This document shows, in pieces, positions 11,600 through 23,570 of a stretch of 64,000 nucleotides of DNA. A program made the translations under genes and the position numbers. The stretch comes from Pectinophora gossypiella (taxonomy: Eukaryota > Arthropoda > Insecta > Lepidoptera > Gelechiidae): positions 5,559,438 to 5,623,437 of the forward strand of contig NC_065415.1 of NCBI RefSeq assembly GCF_024362695.1. Reading direction: 5' to 3'. How positions within the stretch are numbered: the first letter of the stretch is position 1; each line of letters starts with the position of its first letter. The notes beneath the pieces were generated by a model. It saw only the letters and a program-made list of their open reading frames with translations. It did no database searches and was not told the origin of the DNA.

Positions 11600-11830
11600 A
11601 ATTCTGACTCGGACTGGACTTGAACCCGCAGCTCTAATCAAGCCAGGAATTCTTTCGATCTATGTATTCTCATTAAGCCGACGACGACGTCATCTATCTA
11701 GAAACAGCATCAGTAGTTTCGCATGGACAGGAAGAAGAACCGATGATGTAATGGTTAATACGCTCGTCCTGGCTTGACACGAGCTGCGGGTTCAAGTTAC
11801 GTCCGGGTCAGATTTTTTCGATTTAAATTT
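11600..11830. mobile_element. Two opposed tRNA-like SINE heads
   Basis: A minus-strand segment (about 11605-11660) and a plus-strand segment (about 11735-11810) both contain a box-B-like GGGTTCAAG and the flank GAGCTGCGGGTTCAAGT. The plus copy also has a box-A-like TGTAATGGTTAATACG. Neither folds convincingly as a functional tRNA. I read them as SINE-derived. Confidence 0.5.
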
Positions 11831-12925
11831 TCTCTTGGTGAGTTTCCCTAAGCACGGGTAAGTCATTGAATAGAATAGAATAGAAATCATTTATTCTAGA
11901 TGTAATTGAACCTTATTCCTAAAAAGGGACGTCAGCTCAGTTGCGTCAATATGTCGTGACACTCCGACATTGAGGGAGTAGCACAACGCTGATTTTCAGC
12001 AGTGCCCCAAAAACACTAATGAAAGGAAAGTACTTGTAAAATGTTCACCGCTGTTGAGACGCTCCTCCCGATGTCCATAAATCAAACATAACATAACCTC
12101 ACGACTATACTTATCCCAATTGGGGTAGTCAGAGATGAATTAAGTACCCGACCGAGCTCACCGAGGTTTTTGTTAGACCAACGTATTAAGTTAGGCCAAC
12201 TGTGTTTGTGAAAAAATGTATTAAGTAATTGCATTTAAATTCTAAGGATTTGAAAATAAAATACAAATTATGCGAATAAATGATTTGATTTTTTTGATTT
12301 GAAATAATATTTAAGGAATAGGTTAAAGAAAAGGGTAGACACGATTAAGACACATATGTATGTGTCTTAATGTTGGTATGTACCAACAACCATTTTGTTA
12401 CTTTGTTCTTGTTACATAATAAGTAGATAGAGGTAAGTCATACAATACCCCTATGTCACCTTCCTAAACATAATACGCCGCTTTATCAAATATATAAATC
12501 TATCATGGGTGTGTGTTCTCAAATACTCTCTGTGAATTAATTTATCAAACTGTTTAACTTAATTGTTTTAGTTTTTTCAATACAATATAATATTCAAGTT
12601 TAACAAGTTTACGAAGTTATCGTTCTTAATAATAATAATTCATGACGCCAAACTCAAATTGCGATCACGCCGTAATACTTTGCAATTTTATTGATAGAAA
12701 ATTCTTGTAAAACTCGTCCCGGTGGCCAAAAATCAAAACCTACATATAAAAATTTTAAGGTTTTGAAAATAAAATACAAAGAATATTTAAGGAAAAGGTT
12801 AAAGAAAAGGCAGATACGAGGAAGGCACATACTGACATTCCAACATTAATTTTGTTTATTTTATTATTGTTATACTAAGGCACAGATAAGTCATACAATG
12901 TCCCTGTCTCACCTTCCTAAATACA

Positions 12926-13410
12926 GGGTGTTAGTGACATCGTAACGAATACTCAGAGGGATGATTCAGACCATGATTCTGAGTTAATATCAAGTGGAAT
13001 TTTCCGTCGCAAAATTCATGCTATTTTTTTAGTTTTTTTTAATTATTTTCAATTCTATACTTTTGCGATGGAAAATTCCACTTGATATTAACTCAGAATA
13101 ATCAGCTGAATCATCCCTCTCAGTATTCGTTACGATGTCACTTACACCCCATACAAGTACATACAGTAGCCATACAAGTAGGTATGGGTGTTAGTGACAC
13201 TGTAACGAATACTGAAGGGGATGATTCAGACCATGATTCTGAGTCGATATCAAGTGGAATTTCCTGTCGGAGAAGTCGTGAAAATTTTAGAGCTTATTTA
13301 AATTATTTTCCGTTCCATACTTTTGCGACGGAAAATTCCACTTGATATCAACTCAGAATTATGGCCTGAATCATTCCTCAAAGTTTTCGTTACGATGTCA
13401 CTAACACCCT
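12926..13410. mobile_element. Two tandem copies of palindromic MITE family D
   Basis: Each copy starts GGGTGTTAGTGACAnnGTAACG and ends with the complement (12926-13150 and 13186-13410). The arms contain ATTCAGACCATGATTCTGAG and ATATCAAGTGGAATTT. Other copies lie at 35.99-36.31 and 54.14-54.34 kb. The apparent frame through them is a shadow. Confidence 0.85.
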
Positions 13411-14067
13411 GTATATAGGTCCTCCTTATGAAATGGCGTTGTGTTCTGAAATACTTGCTGCGAATTAATACCTCAATAACAAACTGAATTCAATTGTTTT
13501 AATGCTTTATTTAATTTACTTTTTCTTCATAAAGTATTGAACGACATGTCAATTTCTTCTTCTACGTTTTTCTTTTATAAGTAGTATTTGGTGGTTACTA
13601 ATTAGACGCACTTTCTTCAACAGCAGAACGAAACCAGTCCATAACCAGCAGATATAAGATATAATGCAAATACATTCATTACCACACACCGAACACTGCA
13701 TACACAATAAGTCTCATTCTTGCCGTGTGCCGTCTAACCCGTAAGTGCGAGCGAGATCCAGTCCGTGCGCTCTCCCTCTTTCTTCTTAGCGGCTTACGAC
13801 TATTTATTAAGAGTAATAGTAAGACCCAGAGGGGGTGAAGGCGCCCGGTATAAATCAATGCGGGGCGAAGAGTGACATTAGGTACAAAACCCATGGATAT
13901 AATTTATAATTGGACCTATTTGTGAATGGATAAAATTGAATAGGTATAGTAATCAGAATTCCTTACGTTTGACCATTTGTAATTTCTTAGCAGGCTTCTT
14001 ATCTTACATATTACCGGAATTAAGCATTATGTAAATGTATCTTCATACCGTGATCTAATCCAGGATT

Positions 14068-14224
14068 AAAACTCATAATAACGGGTTCTTACCGCGTTTA
14101 AAATAGTCTATTCAATAATAATAGTAATATAATAATAGTAGTAGTCAATAGTCTATGTTAAACGCGCTAAGAACCCGTTATTATGTGTTTTAATTATGAT
14201 AATAACCGCGTAAACTTAAAACAA
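14068..14224. mobile_element. Palindromic MITE, family C
   Basis: Arms with ATAACGGGTTCTTACCGCG and its complement flank a loop of AATAATAGT-like repeats. This is the same family as at 5.70-5.84 kb. Confidence 0.82.
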
Positions 14225-14462
14225 TGTACGTATCTAGGATGTTTTATGAAAGGCCAAGAGCTACTCTAAACCGGCGAGCATGCATGAAGTGGTGTGTCAG
14301 GATCGTAGTTAGTTGAATTTCCATTCTACAATTTCTAGCTATTCTTTAGGATGCATAAAAACAAATAGATAACTAAATAAAATAGCACTTTATTGTGTCA
14401 TCGTGGTGTCATATTTGGTAACTATATTGTGTTAATATAAAATAGTAAGTATGTAAAAGTCT

Positions 14463-17400
14463 TCAACTCGCCGGAGCAGCTGTGGCGGTGGGGCATGGTG
14501 AAGCCCGCATCAGACTCACATCTGGAAAAAAGGAAATTCATCAGATTAGAAACAGATATTCATTAATGATATATTGCGTACCTAAAACCACGTGTGAAAA
14601 ACTAGACAACGAGTTAGAACTGCGGATTAAAAGTGGCTAAAAGTTGCCTTATGATCGCTTGTGGCTCTGCGTACCCCTTTAGGAACTACGGGTGTGTGTT
14701 TATAATTTACTATCAGTCACGGTTGACTTGGCTGAGCTGTGGGGTCCACGGGTGGCGGATAGTGGAACGGCCATCAGATATGATGGTTAGCTGCGAATAT
14801 AAAAATAAGCAGTCCCCGACCAAACAGCGACAGGATTAGCAGAACGTAGCGGGTAGCTCACTGGGACGGGCTAACCTATAAAATGCTACTTAGGTTCTAT
14901 GACGATCTTGTGACGTAGCGAGTAGGCGCTGCTACTTCAAAAGCGCACCCCTGATGCCGGGCAGCAGCGGTATCAGTACTGGTTTGAGGCCTAGGAAATG
15001 GATTCTGATAGGGCTCTAGCTAGAACATCACCGATTGAGAAATTGGTCGGTGTACTGCGGAACGGAAGGCGATTGGGGCAACCACCGTTCTATACGCCCT
15101 ATCTATGGAGTAATGGCGATTACTCCACCGACAAGAGAGAGAGACGTGACTTGATCATTATGGACGGCGATACGGCTAACCAGAAAGCTCGATGAGGTGT
15201 GTGTAATTAGTTCATCATGCGCTGAATGTACTAATGCTAAGATGTAAGAAGGTATATTTGAAAAACTAGGTTCATTGAAGATATCTTTCAAAACACTTAT
15301 TCTATTTCGTAAACAGAAGACGGAAAAACTTTCATATTCATATTCTGTTTTGTCCAACATTTACACTACAGGACTTATTCAGAGCAATTTCATTTGCTAA
15401 GTCAGCAAGTGTTCCCGGGAATGTTCAAAAAGTGGAAATGTCCATGTTGTAAAAAAAAAAATCTTTAATAGTAAGGACACTAGCTAAAAATTAGGAGTCA
15501 GAATAGTGATACAGGTATCTTGGAGGCCTTTTTATCAGAACCTACGTGCAGAGAATAATATTTGATTTATGCTTTCATTCACAACAGCATCACATCTTAG
15601 GCTGTTATGGGTGGGGGCATGCATTAAATATGATTTTTTATCAGTTTTAGTCAGTCTTGATCGATGGGGCTGGCATAATTTTTTTTGTTAAAAGCCCTTA
15701 AGTAAATAAAAGACTAAAAAAGGACAGTAGCTGGTTCTTTTTTTTTTCAAATTATGTCTTTTACTCTGATCCTATCTGCCTTAATAAAGCTTGTTTACAT
15801 AACTGTTGCGCCTTTTTACTTCCGGGAAAATTCCCGAAGTGGGAACATGTGGGAACGACACATCACTACAAATAATAGCAACTACGTAATACAATCATAA
15901 ATTCCGCACATTACATTACATTGTTTCCATTGGTCACGTGGTTTCGTAACCGGTTGCAAGGTAAAAACAAAACTAATAGTTACGTCCTTATAAGTATATA
16001 CTTCGGTATTTACATCGGTGTTTTCCTCAACTATGTTTACTAGTTTAAATAGGTTTTATGTAATTACGTTAAAAGACCCATCTACGCAAATGGGGCCACA
16101 AAATAAATATTATAATTAAATAACAAAACGTGACCAACGTTTAACGATGACTCTTGATTAGGTTTTCCTATTAACAAATATGACGTGTAAGTACTTTCGT
16201 GTTACGTGTTATTTCAATATTGTAGCCCTTATGACTGATATACACAGTTGGCTCAACCATTATACGGCGATACGGCTCACGCTTCAGGTTGGTCTAACAG
16301 AAAGCTCGGTGAGGTGTGGGTACTTAGTTCATCTTACGGTGGATGTGAGCTTATATTATGTGTTACGTTATGTTGTGACTGAAATCATCATCATCTCATC
16401 TCCCTAGCATAATCCAGTTTTTCACAGGGTCCGCTTACCTAACCTGAAGATTTTTTGCAGAAGCGACTGCCTGTCGGACCTTCAAACCCGCGAAGGGAAA
16501 GCCAGCCCAATACAGGTTAGGTCACATAGGTACCTCCGAAAATGCATTTCTCGGGAATGTGGGTTTCCTCACGATGTTTTCCGTCACCGCTAAGCACGTG
16601 ATAATCATTTATGATCCAAACATAAATTCGAAAACAACAACCATTCGAAAATCATTGGTTTCGCCCTGTGCTGGATTCGATCCTGCACCTCAAAGTGAAA
16701 GGCAAGCGTTCTACTAACTGGGCTACAACGGGTCGGCGGTGTTGTGACTGATATATACCAGCGAAAAGTTGTGTCTACGCAAGGTTTTTCAGAAAATTAA
16801 TATACAGTTATTCAATCGTCGATTTCTACTTCAGATTTTACGTCTAAACATCCTTCATTCTCCCAGTTCGAATGTAGTTACATAGGCATCCCAAGCGTTT
16901 ACTAAAAACCCACACCACACCCTGGATCTTGGTTAGATTTCCTCAGTAATTGCATTTTCTGTGGGAGGATTTATTTTACGTTTACGTGACCTGCAATTTT
17001 CCCATTGACAAAATAATTCAGGAGCTATAGACAAGTTAGCACTGGTATGAGTGAAGACCTCAACGGTTGCAGAGGCGGAAATAGGAGCCATCGGTACGGC
17101 AATGCAGGACGGAAGAGGCAAGTCACAGGGACTGTATAGAAGGTATTAAAAAAGCAATTCGTCTAAGAAGCAATACTTATGAATATTTGACATTTGCGTA
17201 TATAAAAGTGCGCAATGCCAACATGTCAAAAAGCAATTTTGCTTTTTAAATACATTGCTTCGTGGCCTTTTCAACCCCTCAGAATGAGTGTGTACCTACG
17301 ACTGCGGCTCATAATATGTCCTATAAGTACATCAGATTGATTCCTTTTAAATTTTGTACCTGGTTAGTTCTTAGCGCACCTCCATTGTCCGACCAAGTCG

Positions 17401-20400
17401 TTAACACCATCGAGTAACGTTACGCCAAAAAATAAAACTTTAATAACTAAAATACGACTACGGAGAAATATGTCCTCTAAAAGGTCCCCACATTGCTTTT
17501 TACGAAACGTCGCCTAGCCTATAACCACCGGACGAGTAACACGCTTCTAGTGACACCTCATTTGTTAAATTCTGACAGGTGGTTTAGAAGTTAGGTGATA
17601 ACAGACGTGCATACACACATACATAACCTTCCTTTTTGTTAGGTAAAAAAACATGACTGCTTTTGATTATTATAAAGATGTGTACTCACTGACGCCACAA
17701 CTCTGGGCACACAGCAGACGGCCAGGATTGGGGTACTGGACCAAGTTGGTGCCGCACACTGGGTTGTACTCTGACGTCACGGGACACGCTCGGATACACG
17801 CGTCTACCGAACTCGACTGCGTTGTAGGCCTGAAACGTTATAACACAATAATTATTATAAATGCTATTAGATAGAAAGCACAGTTCAATAGAATATACGA
17901 TTATATTTTATAAAAATTAACTTTTACACAAATTTTAATGTTCTATGATAGCTCTCAGATGGGACTAAATAAGTGATGCTCCTAGTCGATCGATTTCAAT
18001 CTATTTAATGATTGGTGATGATTTGTTGATGAGGCCGGTATTCCACCTCACAACCCACACGATAAGAAGAAGACTCCATTTAATATGATTAAGCATATTC
18101 ACAATTTTAATTTAGTTTCTCATTGAATATTTTCAAACCACGTCGCTTACGACCATACTTATTTACAGATTATGTACAGTCATGAGCAATATCATGTACC
18201 CACTTTAGAACCCTGTCGCACTATCATATTTGACATTTAATGAGACTTACGGTTTAATTTGTCAAAAAAGCTAATGTGACATGGTTTCACAGTGTTTACA
18301 TATAAGTACTCGTTACTGTATGTTTTAACGATAAACCGACTTTTATATGTAAATAATAATAGCAAAAAAGCTCACGACTTTCGGGAGATTTCTTTCATAC
18401 ACAGTACAATAACATTGGAATTCTTTTGTGACTGATAAAATGTACTTAATGTATATTTGTAGGTACGCTACTGTATTTTTTGTACACTTTTGTTTTCTGA
18501 CGTGAATAATTTAATTTTGAATAATCGAAGATTGTTGGTATGTGAGGAGTGTGGCGTTATCGAGGATGCTCAACACATCATGATGGAGTGTGTACGGAAC
18601 GAGGATCTGAGAATACAGCTGCTAGATAGTTACAGTAATATTTATCAGGTGGGGGGCTGTAACAGTGCTTTGTCTTTCCCATTGTCGGGAGAAGCAATGG
18701 CACTGTACAAAACTGTAATGGTGGGCTTGAAGAGAAGGGGATGAACAGTTTGTTTTAAGCCTAAACATTATTGTATTAGTTTAAGTTGTTTTTAGTTTGT
18801 GTAAGTTGTAGAATCGAAAGAAGTCACTACGGAATGACATTATCTTTTTGTAAGATAAAACTCCTTAAATAAAAAAAAAAAAAGATTGTTGGTATAATTA
18901 ACTTACGTAAACAGCCTATATACGTCCCACTGCTGGGCACAGGCCTCCCCTCAATCAACCGGAGGGGGTATGGAGCATACTCCACCACGCTGCTCCAATG
19001 CGGGTTGGTGGAGGTGTTTTTTTACGGCTAATAGCCGGGACCAACGGCTTAACGTGCCCTCCGAAGCACGGAATCATCTTACTTTAATTTTTTTTTTACT
19101 TTTTATAATTAAATTAATAAGTATTATTAAATCGATGTTTCTTATCAATATTTAAGTACTTAGGGAATAAACATAAGTATTTACTGCACTTTAATTTGCA
19201 CCTCAACGAGTTTTCATCGTGCATAACAATCTTTACTCACTACTTACTTGCAAATACAAGTTTTACCACTTTAGTTATTAACAGGTATATAAAAAGTAAC
19301 AAGGATGTAAATACTTATAGAGTTCATTATCTGGGATTCCCAGTTCAGTAACAGTGACTCAAGTGTAAATGCTGGTTTATACCAGCTTGTAATTACAGGA
19401 AATACAAAATTGTGTTCTTGTAGCGTCGAAGATAATTATTGAGATAGCAAATCGTTGAAGTTGATAGAAATGAATAAATATTGACGAACCCTTGCCCATG
19501 CGCCGATTTGAACAGAGACTCACGTATCTGGTTTGTTTGTATTAATGTCGCATTAATATTGTAGTCAGAAGACAATTTGCAGCCACTTTTGATACGAAGT
19601 CCTAGGATGGATGTGATGAATGATCCACTATATTAGGAAGAACACTAGAAACTTAAAACGCTGAACGAAGGCCCTGTCGGATTTCACGACATGCCCACTA
19701 ATGGTCTCCTGGACAAGAATATAAATAGCCAAAGCCGTTTTGTTTTTTACCCGCTTCCAGTTCAGTAAAGGAGTGGAGGTACCTAATTATGTGCGTAAAA
19801 AATGTAAAAAACCTAATGTTACGTCATCATCTCTTCCTGTTCGTCCCCTTAAAAGCTGGTTTAGGTCAGGTTTTTTTTTACTGAAGCGACTGCCACTCTT
19901 ACTTCAAAACTCGAAAGGAAAACCAGGCCAATACATGTTAAATCTTATCTCACCTATTTGGCCAATTTGTGACTGGAGTAGATAACTATTGTCATTGTTA
20001 TTTTTGTTACAGTTGTTGCCGACTCAAGGCGGGCCTGACCCATTTTCTTCTCTCGTGTGGGTTTTAAGGTGAATAACCAACCTCATCAACCCTGGTGTCA
20101 GGGTTACTATTGAGCCGCCAAACGCTCCTGACATGACTCATGTAACGACTACTTACTTACATCAGTAAGTATTGACCGGGACCAACGGCTTAACGTGCCT
20201 TCCGAAGCACGGATCATGTTACTTTCGGACAATCACGTGATCGTGTAATGTCCTAACCAAAATAGGCATCACAAAGTAATTTTTGTGATATTTCCCCATC
20301 AGGATTCGAACCCCTCCGGGATCGGGAGCCTAACGCTCAACCACTGGACCACGGAGGCCCTCGGAGGTCTGACCCTTACAACGCGTCCAGGCCGGTGGGG

Positions 20401-22915
20401 ATAGTATGAGCATAAAAATGTAGATATATGAAACCTAATCTCACCTGTTCGGCCTATTTGTGACTGGAGTAGGCTGCGGCGGTCCTCCGTTGTTCTGGTT
20501 GTTATTATTGGTGTTACCGTTGTTCCAAGGTGGGCGGGTCTGCCAAGGCGGGTTGACCCGGCCGGGCCGGTCCCAACCATATCTGTCGTCAAGGTTGTTG
20601 TCGCCATCATCGCCCGACTGCCTCTTGTGTCTGAAGCTCATGCCGAGAGCCTCGCTCAGTACTATGGCTGAAACATTATTTTAGTAAGGTTAGGTAAGTA
20701 AGCAAAGTCGCATGTCAGGATCTTATCGTCATCATCATTAACACTATGCTCTTCCACTGTTGGACATAGGCCTTATCTACGGCACGCCACTAAGCTCGGT
20801 CTTCGCAGGATCGTAGTTAAGTGGAATTCTGTGGATTTTGCCTACCCTCATGAGCAATAGGCGTTATATCAAGAGTACTATATTCCGTATAGGTATATAA
20901 AGATATTAAGGTAGAGGAAAAGTTAGTTTCGATCGCCATCGACTCGCAAAGAAGAAGAAGGTAGAGGAAGCGAAAGTACCTAGTTAGTGTATCAAGACCG
21001 TGATAAGTGGAATTCCATGGTGCATGTCTACTTCAATGGGAAATAGAGGTGATATCTCATGTATCTATATAAGAAGATGGGTTGAAAGCCTGTTACAATA
21101 TCGTCATCATGATGTACCACGTACCAAGAATAGGTACCCTGAGGCACAAAACCAAAAATGACTGCATGCTTGTTTGATAATGCTTACACAGGGTTTCCTA
21201 GTTTAGGCTCCAGCTTAATGTTCATGTTATAAATAACATTATTCTTATTCTTCTATCGTGTGGGTTGTTCCGGCCAAGTACTTATTGCTATCTGCGGCAA
21301 ATCTACAATAAGTCACGTCAAAAAAAAACGTGTGGGTTGTGAGGTGGATTACCAACCCCATCGACCCGGGTGTCAGGGGTATTATTGAGGCCCCTGATAT
21401 GGCTCATGTAACGACTATGGATTCTTCTTATTCTTATAAGTACTTAATGTTATTTGTAGAGGAAATAAATACTTACTTAAATACTTCACTTAGTATAATT
21501 ACAAAGTATACTAGCCTCGCAGGAATTACAAGCGTTGGAACATGGAGATATGTATACGAAAGTAGGGTTTTCCAATATGTTATGTTTTTGGTTATGCTCA
21601 TAGTAACCATGATTCACATGAAATTGACATGATCAGTAACCTCGAATAAGTTTAATAATAAGGAATAAGGAAAATCTACAAAAGTCATAACATTATCATC
21701 TCAATGACGACCTAATTAATGTATCAAAAACATAAATATTTATATTAATTTAACAAAAAAAATAATTCTTTGTTTAAAAACATGATACTACATTATTATA
21801 ATAGTAGTTATTAATTTACAGTGTTACTGTATTTAGGAGGTTGGTGTCAGTTTTTTTGATAACATTACTTAATTATGATGACGAATGAAAATTAAATACC
21901 AAACGCATTCCTAGTAATGTAAAAACGGCTAAGATTTTCCGGTCAAAAAAAGTTTTGTTTGTTTAATAATGTTATTATGAGAACATCGTTAGAATAAAAA
22001 TAAAAAACTTATTTTTCAAGTCCAATATACTTATCAAACGAAAAAGTATTATTATTTTTATTCGCGGAAGCGTTCGTTGATGTCTTTTGTATGAAGTATG
22101 TTTACGCGCAGTTTTCATTGTATTATTTTCAATAATATTATATCTTTGTGCATTTATTATTAAACATTTAATGTTTATAAGCTTAACGTTGTTTAGTAAT
22201 AAATATATTGCGGCATTAGCCGTTGCGTCTAAACAAAGATAATGTATATCTATGATTGAGAGACAAGATAAACAAGACTTTTTGCGACATATTCTTTAAT
22301 GCAAATGTTTCTTTAAAATAATAATATGCATAAAGTTACCTGTTAAAGGTCATCAAAAGAGCATTTACGCACGGTTCTGTTTACGCTTCAGAATTCAAAT
22401 TTTTTATGCTACCTACTCGTATAAAAAATAATACGTAGTCATTCAGAATAGACATGTTTAGATTACTCTCAATGCACTTGTAATCGTATTTTTACTGTTT
22501 AGGGTCAAGTCATGAAGGTTCCGCCAGATTCAGACTGATATCACAGTTGATATGACTATCACACATACTATGAAGAGATACTTTGTAAATCGTAACTTAC
22601 GGGTAATAAGAACACAAATTGAAACCAGTTTTATAAGTAAATACATATCATATGTTTAAATTAGCTTGTTTATTATAGAAGATTTTAAAGTCCAACAATG
22701 CGCATTTGCGAGTTGATGTGAGTACACTCCTTATTTTGTGTAGATAATGAGAAGAGAACCTTGCTAGTAGTGGAAAGCGTACTTAAAATACTTACCTGCT
22801 AACTTGACTCGTAAGTCAACTTATAGAAAAATATCAAAACACCTACAAAGCCCTTAAATGTAACAAAAAAGGAAAAAAATCACTTACCAAGAACAAAGAA
22901 GACGTACAGTTTCAT
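14463..22915 (-). CDS. K2: secreted single-Kazal inhibitor, tandem duplicate of K3
   Basis: Exons (minus): 22888-22915, 20445-20667, 17690-17829 and 14463-14521, joining to 149 residues. The signal peptide is MKLYVFFVLAIVLSEALG. A basic R-H-K-R site (residues 22-25) just after it could be a furin-type cut giving a very short propeptide. An Asn/Asp/Pro/Gly-rich stretch fills about 26-83. Kazal cysteines are at 95, 99, 109, 124, 128 and 140. Cysteine 6 lies in the last exon, which ends with a short Ala/Thr/Pro tail. The loop after cysteine 2 is PVTSEYNPV. Signal peptide, basic site, Kazal exon, last exon, promoter and 3' UTR all match K3, showing a recent tandem duplication. Introns are long and filled with repeats. 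Confidence 0.88.
14600..15350. repeat. Probable unidentified repeat in the last K2 intron region
   Basis: The stretch is richer in GC than its surroundings and contains a segment (about 15165-15230) with AGAAAGCTCGATGAGG that recurs in altered form at 16.26-16.33, 12.11-12.19 and 48.91-49.04 kb. No intact protein domain was seen. An old LINE is possible but not shown. Confidence 0.4.
16405..16737 (-). mobile_element. SINE family C, near full length
   Basis: The minus strand begins with a tRNA-like head (CCGTTGTAGCCCAGTTAGTA, then a box-B-like GGATCGAATCCAG) and continues through a body with ACATCGTGAGGAAACCCACA. A fragment of the same body lies at about 19.85-19.95 kb. It is in the last intron of K2. 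Confidence 0.7.
17140..17280. mobile_element. MITE family E copy
   Basis: Degenerate inverted arms (AAGCAATTCGTCTAAGAAGC against GCTTTTTAAATACATTGCTTC) surround a core with TTGACATTTGCG. The right end GTGGCCTTTTCAACCCC matches the family terminus. Confidence 0.6.
18528..18895 (+). mobile_element. 5'-truncated LINE with target-site duplication
   Basis: The insertion (18542-18881) encodes a short C-terminal fragment with a C-x2-C-x7-H-x4-C zinc-knuckle-like pattern (CEECGVIEDAQHIMMEC), as at the end of many insect non-LTR retrotransposon ORF2 proteins. It ends in poly(A). Identical 14-bp repeats AAGATTGTTGGTAT flank it at 18528-18541 and 18882-18895. It is a dead-on-arrival copy in an intron of K2. 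Confidence 0.85.
18900..19085 (-). mobile_element. SINE family B, partial
   Basis: It shares CCCACTGCTGGGCACAGGCC, GGAGGGGGTATGGAGCATAC and the AACGGCTTAACGTGCC segment with other family B copies. The tRNA-like head is missing. Confidence 0.75.
20041..20361 (-). mobile_element. SINE family A, near full length
   Basis: The minus strand starts with a tRNA-like head (CCGTGGTCCAGTGGTTGAGC, then a box-B-like GGTTCGAATCC). It runs through AGGCACGTTAAGCCGTTGGT and the tail CAACCCTGGTGTCAGGG. It lies just beyond exon 2 of K2, in the intron. Confidence 0.82.
21330..21412 (-). mobile_element. SINE family A, tail fragment
   Basis: Tail-only fragment with the GGTTGTGAGGTGGATTACCA and GGTGTCAGGG motifs of the family. 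Confidence 0.6.
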
Positions 22916-23034
22916 TTTTGATAAAAATATTTTATTATTTAAATTAAATTAATTTATAAAATGTTCGTAGGCAGAGGTTGGCGGCTGCGTGGCGTCGGTC
23001 GCGTCAGTCACTGGCGATCGGTCGCCGGGTTTAT

Positions 23035-23071
23035 GTTTATAAACTCGTGCGCATCCGACAAGTCGTTTGAC
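23035..23071 (-). promoter_or_regulatory. K2 core promoter, conserved with K3
   Basis: A palindromic TATA box GTTTATAAAC (23035-23044) lies 120 bp before the ATG. An upstream block GTCAAACGACTTGTC (23057-23071) precedes it. The same two blocks, in the same order and spacing, precede K3. Confidence 0.55.
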
Positions 23072-23289
23072 AAGTACTTATTATACCAGAAGTTGAGTAG
23101 TGTGCGACAATTTATTAATTTGTTGACATTTATCGATGTCGCCCATTTATATATATCTGACGTTTTTAGGGAATTACGTGTTGTAGGTAATTTCTATCAT
23201 GCAATATAGATAAACCTAAATACTTAGGTTTTAAATCGTCGCAAAAATTAATATAGGTATATTGGATGCGGGCAGCGCAGGACCGATCG

Positions 23290-23360
23290 TCGTGGAGATC
23301 CTTGGGGGAGGCCTATGCCCAGCAGTGGGCGTCGTACGGCTGATGATGATGATGATTGGA
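23290..23360 (+). mobile_element. Retroelement 3' end fragment
   Basis: GGCCTATGCCCAGCAGTGGG followed by GGCTGATGATGATGATG is a widespread 3' terminal motif of lepidopteran retroelements, with a short repeat tail. A related opposite-strand piece lies at about 20.73-20.80 kb. Confidence 0.5.
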
Positions 23361-23570
23361 TTTTTGAAAAACCTTTAATTCAAAATCCTGCGCCTCGGCG
23401 CGCGCTTTCCCGGCTCTAATAAGCTCATGTAAAAGCAATAAGGTGTAAGTATAGAAAGAAATAAATTACTAGATAAATAGCACTTTATTGTGTCATTATT
23501 TCAGTCAAATTTCATTACTATTATAATGTGTTAATTAATATAATTATTATATAATATATAAGTGTATTCA

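Larger units (their letters stand above)
10014..14462. other. Intergenic K1-K2, repeat-rich
   Basis: No gene could be supported. Identified repeats are listed separately: element F and a SINE A piece at 10.96-11.35 kb, a tRNA-like pair at 11.60-11.83, two MITE D copies at 12.93-13.41 and a MITE C copy at 14.07-14.22. The poly(A) signal of K2 (AATAAA, 14389-14394) also lies here. Confidence 0.6.

Noticed and set aside
13082..13345. Acidic frame with GDDSDHDSES
   Set aside because: It reads across two palindromic MITE copies. The same peptide appears at the 36.2 kb MITE, so it is a shadow of the repeat.
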